Part shown: positions 59,990 through 64,000 of the stretch, one piece after another
Layout of the letters: each line of letters starts with the position of its first letter
Position numbering within the stretch: position 1 is the stretch's first letter
NCBI RefSeq assembly: GCF_014189455.1
Contig: NZ_CP050296.1
Coordinates: 5,514,001-5,578,000 of the forward strand
Direction of reading: 5' to 3'
Source of the DNA: Mesorhizobium huakuii
GTDB lineage: Bacteria; Pseudomonadota; Alphaproteobacteria; Rhizobiales; Rhizobiaceae
Length of the DNA stretch: 64,000 nt
Made by a program: the position numbers and the translations under genes
The notes under the pieces: model-generated
What the model saw: the letters and a program-made list of their open reading frames with translations, nothing else
Database searches by the model: none
Told to the model about the DNA's origin: nothing

Positions 59990-61198
59990 TCACCCTTCTG
60001 CTACCCGCGCCAGTATCTTGTCTGCCGGCGCGGCGGGTTTGTCGGCGGCCGGCCGCCGGCCAAGCGATCCTGCGGTCAGCAGGCTGAGGATGATGAACGG
60101 TATGCCGATGCCAAAGGCCGAGCGGATGCCCCAATGGTCGGAGACGAAGCCAAGCAGCGGCGGGCCGAGCAGGAAGGCGACGAAGGAGATCTGCGACAGC
60201 GCCGCGACATTGATCGCCGCCGGCCGGTCCGTCCGCTGGGCGGCGGCCGAGATCGCCAGCGGGAAGAGGGCGCTGGTGCCGATCCCCAGAAGAGCAAAGC
60301 CCAGCATGGAGAAGAACGGCGCGGGCGAGAAAAAGACAATCAGCACGCCGCCCGCCATCATCACCAGCAGCACCCGCGCCACGCCGCTCGGCGAATGGCG
60401 GTCGACGAAACTGTCGGCGAAGAAGCGCGTGGTTGCCTGAGAGAAGGCGAACAGCGCCACGGTGAAGCCGGCGACGAAAGGACCTGAGTCGAACACCGTG
60501 CGCATATAGATCGCCGACCAGTCGATGCTGGCGCCTTCCATCAGCATCGCCGAGAGCGTCACCGCGACGAGGACGAGGATCGGCAATGTCGGCCGCGCCA
60601 GCACGGGTGCCTTCTCGCCGGTGCCCGCAAAACGGCTTGGTGCCGGCTGGTAGCCGCCGAGGAACAGCGCCATCGAGATCGCGACGATCGGCACGATCAG
60701 CGCCAGATGCAGTTGTGGCGATATGCCGAGATGCGCGAGTGCGGCGCCGAACAGGCCGGCGCCGAAAAAGCCCATGCTCCAGAACGAATGCGCGCGGTTC
60801 ATGATGCGGCGCTTGACCAGGAATTCGGTCCGGTCGGCCTCGACATTGAGCATGATCTCGACGCTGCCGATCATCAGGCCGACCGGGAAGAGCATCAGGA
60901 ACAGCGCCAGCGGACCCGGCGCATGCACCGCGATGGCATAGGCAAGCGCCACCAGTGGGACCAGGGCAAGCAGCGCGCGGCGGAAGCCGACGCGCTCGAG
61001 CAGCGGCGTCGCCAGCGTCAGCGCCGTCAAGGTGCCGATCGGCGTTCCGATCAGACTGAGGCCGAGCGTGCCGTCCTCGATGCCCATGGCCTGCTTGATG
61101 TCGGGAAGCCGCGGAAAAATGTTGCCCATGGCGAAGGAATAGATCGCGAACCCGGCATAGACGCGGTGTTGTGGGGCAAGGTTGAGGCCAAAGCGCAT
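59990..61198 (-). CDS. MFS transporter in the polyol locus
   Basis: A 402-aa, 12-span protein resembling the FucP/YbjJ-like branch of MFS (motifs NIFPRLPDIKQAMGIEDGTL near the start, NVEADRTEFLVKRRIMNRAHSFWSMG (given as ends only) in the middle). The substrate is unknown; sugar or sugar-alcohol uptake is suggested by position, while efflux is the other option. ATG 61198 is chosen because MRFGLNLAPQHRVYAGF begins the family match; the frame to 61309 crosses the operator region. Divergent from deoR, so both may be controlled by the repeats between them. Confidence 0.8.
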   Translation of the reverse strand: MRFGLNLAPQHRVYAGFAIYSFAMGNIFPRLPDIKQAMGIEDGTLGLSLIGTPIGTLTALTLATPLLERVGFRRALLALVPLVALAYAIAVHAPGPLALFLMLFPVGLMIGSVEIMLNVEADRTEFLVKRRIMNRAHSFWSMGFFGAGLFGAALAHLGISPQLHLALIVPIVAISMALFLGGYQPAPSRFAGTGEKAPVLARPTLPILVLVAVTLSAMLMEGASIDWSAIYMRTVFDSGPFVAGFTVALFAFSQATTRFFADSFVDRHSPSGVARVLLVMMAGGVLIVFFSPAPFFSMLGFALLGIGTSALFPLAISAAAQRTDRPAAINVAALSQISFVAFLLGPPLLGFVSDHWGIRSAFGIGIPFIILSLLTAGSLGRRPAADKPAAPADKILARVAEG

Positions 61199-61261
61199 CG
61201 CGGTGCTTTCAAGGAGGAGAGGCGAGCTTGTCCAGCAGCCCGATTGGTCACTCCTTGCACA

Positions 61262-61308
61262 AACGTGCAGAACATGCAAGAACGTGCAAATAGAAATAGG
61301 AACAGGCA
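61262..61308. promoter_or_regulatory. Phased direct repeats between the MFS and deoR genes
   Basis: AACGTGCA (61262), AACATGCA (61271), AACGTGCA (61281) and AACAGGCA (61301) repeat at 9, 10 and 20 bases, i.e. on one DNA face, ending directly at the deoR ATG. An inverted TGCAC precedes them at 61256. DeoR-type regulators commonly bind short direct repeats, so this is a likely autoregulatory operator. Confidence 0.6.
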
Positions 61309-62066
61309 ATGCTGACCGATCAACGGCACCAGCTTATCCGCGACCGCCTCGCGGCGGAGGGGAGAGTGCTCGCCGGCGAACTGGCGAGCCGCTTCGGCGT
61401 TTCGGAAGACACGGTGCGCCGCGACCTCAGGGAACTGGCGAAAGCCGGGCACTGCCGCCGGGTCTATGGTGGCGCGGTTGCGGCGGCGCCCTTTGCCGCG
61501 CCCCCATCGGTCTGCGCGGCGGCCATGCGGTCGAGGAGAAGGCGCGGCTGGCAGGCACAGCCGTGGCGTTGCTCTCCAGGGGGCAGACCCTGTTCATCGA
61601 CGGCGGCAGCACCAACGTTGCCATCGCCAAGGCCATTCCGCGCGACCTTGAACTGACCATTGCCACCAATTCGCTCGGTGTTGCCTCGGCGCTGTCCGAC
61701 CATCCCCTGGTCGAGCTGACGATGCTCGGCGGCAGGTTCGTCCGCGACCTCGGAACCTGCGTCGGCGCCGACACGCTGGCCGCCATTGCGCAGCTTGGCG
61801 CCGATCTGTTTTTCCTCGGCTCCTGCGGACTGGATGCCTCACGTGGTGTGACGGCATTCGATTCGGCCGAGGCCGAAGTGAAGCGGGCTATGGCCAAGAA
61901 CAGCGCCGGCATCGTCATCGCCGTCACCAACGACAAGCTCGCCACCGCAGCACCCTATCGCGTCGCCGGGGCCGATGCGATCCGCCATCTGGTGGTCGAA
62001 AAGACCGCGCCGGCCGCGATCCTCGCCGATTTCGAACGCCAGGGCGCTGAAATCCACTTCGCTTGA
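61309..62066 (+). CDS. DeoR family transcriptional regulator, one-base frameshift as sequenced
   Basis: The N-terminal DeoR helix-turn-helix (RFGVSEDTVRRDLRELAKAG, about 28-47) is in one frame and the C-terminal sugar-phosphate-sensing domain (VEEKARLAGTAVALL, FIDGGSTNVAIAKAI, ending QGAEIHFA) in another. The break is at the C5 run 61501-61505; one more C gives an uninterrupted 252-aa protein, the family norm. The GGGSTN-type phosphate loop is intact. It probably senses a phosphorylated intermediate such as tagatose 6-phosphate and controls the polyol genes; that is inferred. Confidence 0.87.
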
Positions 62067-62204
62067 ACACTTGGCGGCATGCCGGGCATCGGGATCGCCC
62101 GCTTGCCTTGACAAAGCCGGTCTCTCATGCGCTTTTCGCGCAAATTTTGGGCCGGGCTTGATGCTTTGGCCTGTCACCCAGCATCCCGGACTTTACCAAT
62201 GACA

Positions 62205-63995
62205 ATGCACCGTTACCGCAGCCATACCTGTGCCCAGTTGAGAAAGAGCGATGTCGGCTCTTCCGTTCGCCTGTCGGGCTGGGTGCACCGCGTGCGCGAC
62301 CATGGCGGCCTGCTCTTCATCGATCTGCGCGACCATTACGGCCTGACCCAGATCGTCGCCGATCCCGATTCGCCTGCCTTCAAGGTCGCCGAGACCGTGC
62401 GCGGCGAATGGGTCATCCGCGTCGACGGCGAGGTCAAGGCGCGCTTGCCCGAGACCACGAACGCCAACTTGCCGACCGGCGAGATCGAGATTTTCGCCCG
62501 CGAGATCGAGGTGCTGTCGGCGGCCAAGGAACTGCCGCTGCCGGTATTCGGCGAGCCGGATTATCCCGAGGATATCAGGCTGAAGTACCGCTTCCTCGAC
62601 CTGCGCCGCGACACGCTGCACAAAAACATTGTGGCGCGCACCAAGATCATCGCCGAGATGCGCAGGCGCATGACCGATGTCGGCTTCACCGAATTCTCGA
62701 CGCCGATCCTGACGGCTTCGTCGCCGGAAGGCGCACGCGACTTCCTGGTCCCGTCGCGCATCCATCCCGGCACTTTCTACGCGCTGCCGCAGGCGCCGCA
62801 GCAGTACAAGCAGCTGATCATGGTTTCGGGCTTCGACCGCTATTTCCAGATCGCGCCCTGCTTCCGCGACGAGGATCCGCGCGCCGACCGTCTGCCCGGC
62901 GAATTCTACCAGCTCGACCTCGAAATGAGCTTCGTCGAGCAGGACGACGTGCTCAACACGATGGAGCCTGTCATCCGCGGGGTCTTCGAGGCCTTCGCCA
63001 ACGGCAAGCCGGTGACGCAGAAATTCCAGCGCATTCCGTATGATGTCGCCATGCGCAAATACGGCTCCGACAAGCCGGACCTGCGCAACCCGATCGAGAT
63101 GCAGGCCGTCTCCGACCATTTTCGCGATTCCGGCTTCAAGGTGTTCGCCAACATCCTGGCCAACGACCCGAAGGCCGAAGTGTGGGGCATTCCGGCCAAG
63201 ACCGGCGGCAGCCGTGCCTTCTGCGACCGCATGAATTCCTGGGCGCAAGGCGAGGGCCAGCCGGGGTTGGGCTACATCTTCTGGCGCAAGGAAGGCGAAA
63301 AACTCGAAGGCGCCGGCCCGCTCGCCAAGAACATCGGCGAGGAGCGCACCGAGGCGATCCGCCAGCAGCTCGGCCTTGCCGATGGCGACGCCGCCTTCTT
63401 CGTCGCCGGCGACCCGAAGAAATTCGTCTCCTTCGCAGGTGCGGCGCGCACCCGCGCCGGCGAGGAATTGAACCTCGTCGACCGCGAACGTTTCGAATTG
63501 TGCTGGATCGTCGACTTCCCGTTCTTCGAATGGAACGAGGAAGAGAAGAAGATCGACTTCGCCCACAACCCGTTCTCGATGCCGCAGGGCGGCATTGATG
63601 CGCTGAACGGCGAGGATCTGCTTGGCATCAAGGCGTTCCAGTACGACATGGTCTGCAACGGTTTCGAGATCGCCTCAGGCGGCATCCGCAACCACCTGCC
63701 CGAAACCATGGTCAAGGCGTTCGAGACGGTCGGGCTGGACCGCGCGACGGTGGAAGAGCGTTTCGGCGGCCTCTATCGCGCCTTCCAGTATGGCGCGCCG
63801 CCGCATGGGGGCATGGCGGCCGGCGTCGACCGCGTCGTCATGCTCTTGGTTGGCGCCAAGAACCTGCGCGAGATCACCATGTTCCCGATGAACCAGCAGG
63901 CCTATGACTTGCTGATGAACGCGCCGTCGGAAGCGAGCCCGCAGCAGCTTCGCGAACTGGCGCTGCGCGTTGCGCCGACTAAGAAGGACGGCTGA
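62205..63995 (+). CDS. aspS: Aspartate--tRNA ligase (AspRS)
   Basis: A 596-aa class IIb synthetase. The N-terminal OB-fold anticodon-binding domain is at about 1-105 ([20 protein letters not shown]), followed by the catalytic domain with motif 2 ([19 protein letters not shown], about 218-236), the bacterial GAD insertion at about 280-420 and motif 3 ([13 protein letters not shown]). ATG 62205 (MHRYRSHTC) is the usual start; the ATG at 62199 is possible. In most alphaproteobacteria this enzyme also charges tRNA-Asn for GatCAB. The stop is at 63993-63995, just inside the window. Confidence 0.95.
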   Translation: MHRYRSHTCAQLRKSDVGSSVRLSGWVHRVRDHGGLLFIDLRDHYGLTQIVADPDSPAFKVAETVRGEWVIRVDGEVKARLPETTNANLPTGEIEIFAREIEVLSAAKELPLPVFGEPDYPEDIRLKYRFLDLRRDTLHKNIVARTKIIAEMRRRMTDVGFTEFSTPILTASSPEGARDFLVPSRIHPGTFYALPQAPQQYKQLIMVSGFDRYFQIAPCFRDEDPRADRLPGEFYQLDLEMSFVEQDDVLNTMEPVIRGVFEAFANGKPVTQKFQRIPYDVAMRKYGSDKPDLRNPIEMQAVSDHFRDSGFKVFANILANDPKAEVWGIPAKTGGSRAFCDRMNSWAQGEGQPGLGYIFWRKEGEKLEGAGPLAKNIGEERTEAIRQQLGLADGDAAFFVAGDPKKFVSFAGAARTRAGEELNLVDRERFELCWIVDFPFFEWNEEEKKIDFAHNPFSMPQGGIDALNGEDLLGIKAFQYDMVCNGFEIASGGIRNHLPETMVKAFETVGLDRATVEERFGGLYRAFQYGAPPHGGMAAGVDRVVMLLVGAKNLREITMFPMNQQAYDLLMNAPSEASPQQLRELALRVAPTKKDG

Positions 63996-64000
63996 TCGCG

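Noticed and set aside
61262..61308. Possible start of a CRISPR array
   Set aside because: The units are 8 bases with 1-2 base gaps and only four copies; this is an operator-type repeat, and no CRISPR array exists in the window.

Overview
The window is GC-rich chromosomal DNA from an alphaproteobacterium of the order Hyphomicrobiales (Rhizobiales), most likely Mesorhizobium or a close relative. The evidence is the adjacent cyclic beta-1,2-glucan synthase and exporter (ndvB, ndvA), the HutF-type histidine pathway, an AztABC-like zinc transporter, an Omp25-like porin, and a family of GC-rich palindromic intergenic repeats. This identification rests on gene content read by eye, not on a database search.

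Layout. 1-1355: the 5' part of hppD (tyrosine catabolism) with a divergent Lrp/AsnC regulator. 1352-4650: a DUF442 phosphatase-like gene and a zinc ABC transporter operon (aztA-aztB-aztC) with a Zur-like box upstream and a second one inside aztC. 4800-5282: a RidA-family gene and a 130-bp inverted repeat. 5287-13350: a complete histidine-utilisation locus, hutC-hutF divergent from hutI-hutH-hutG-hutU-hutD, with one TATGTATATACATA operator between the two units. 13639-24388: ndvB, full length but carrying three single-base frameshifts as written, then ndvA. 24518-29792: an isolated ccmC, an outer-membrane beta-barrel, a TPR sulfotransferase, a D-threonine-aldolase/D-serine-dehydratase-like enzyme and a D-lyxose isomerase. 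29815-35807: a tightly overlapped six-gene DUF4129-DUF4350-MoxR-DUF58-SpoIIM-RDD operon, with a divergent membrane protein at 35911.

36694-41530 is the accessory stretch: a small orphan ORF, a 562-aa TPR protein, an unrecognised protein made of two copies of one domain, the wreck of a second TPR gene, an AT-rich DpnI-like endonuclease gene (one base short in a T run), a zinc-ribbon protein and tRNA-Gln(CUG). 41773-52055 returns to core genes: a YbhN-like membrane protein, ppx/gppA, rlmE, an MFS exporter, guaB, two membrane proteins, rnd and a second MFS gene. 52165-62066 is a polyol locus: half of an EamA transporter, a LacI regulator, a zinc alcohol dehydrogenase, an SDR dehydrogenase (frameshifted), a sugar-alcohol binding protein without its permeases, a PfkB kinase, a PF08013 (GatZ/KbaZ-like) protein, an MFS transporter and a DeoR regulator (frameshifted). 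Together these enzymes fit polyol to ketose (tagatose) to tagatose-6-phosphate to fructose-6-phosphate. The window closes with aspS.

Two points stand out. First, a DpnI-type methyl-directed restriction enzyme sits in a GC-rich alphaproteobacterial background. Second, six independent single-base indels, four of them in or beside homopolymer runs, break four otherwise full-length genes (ndvB three times; the SDR, deoR and dpnI genes once each). In every case the corrected length is a normal family length, so consensus sequencing error is the first explanation to exclude.
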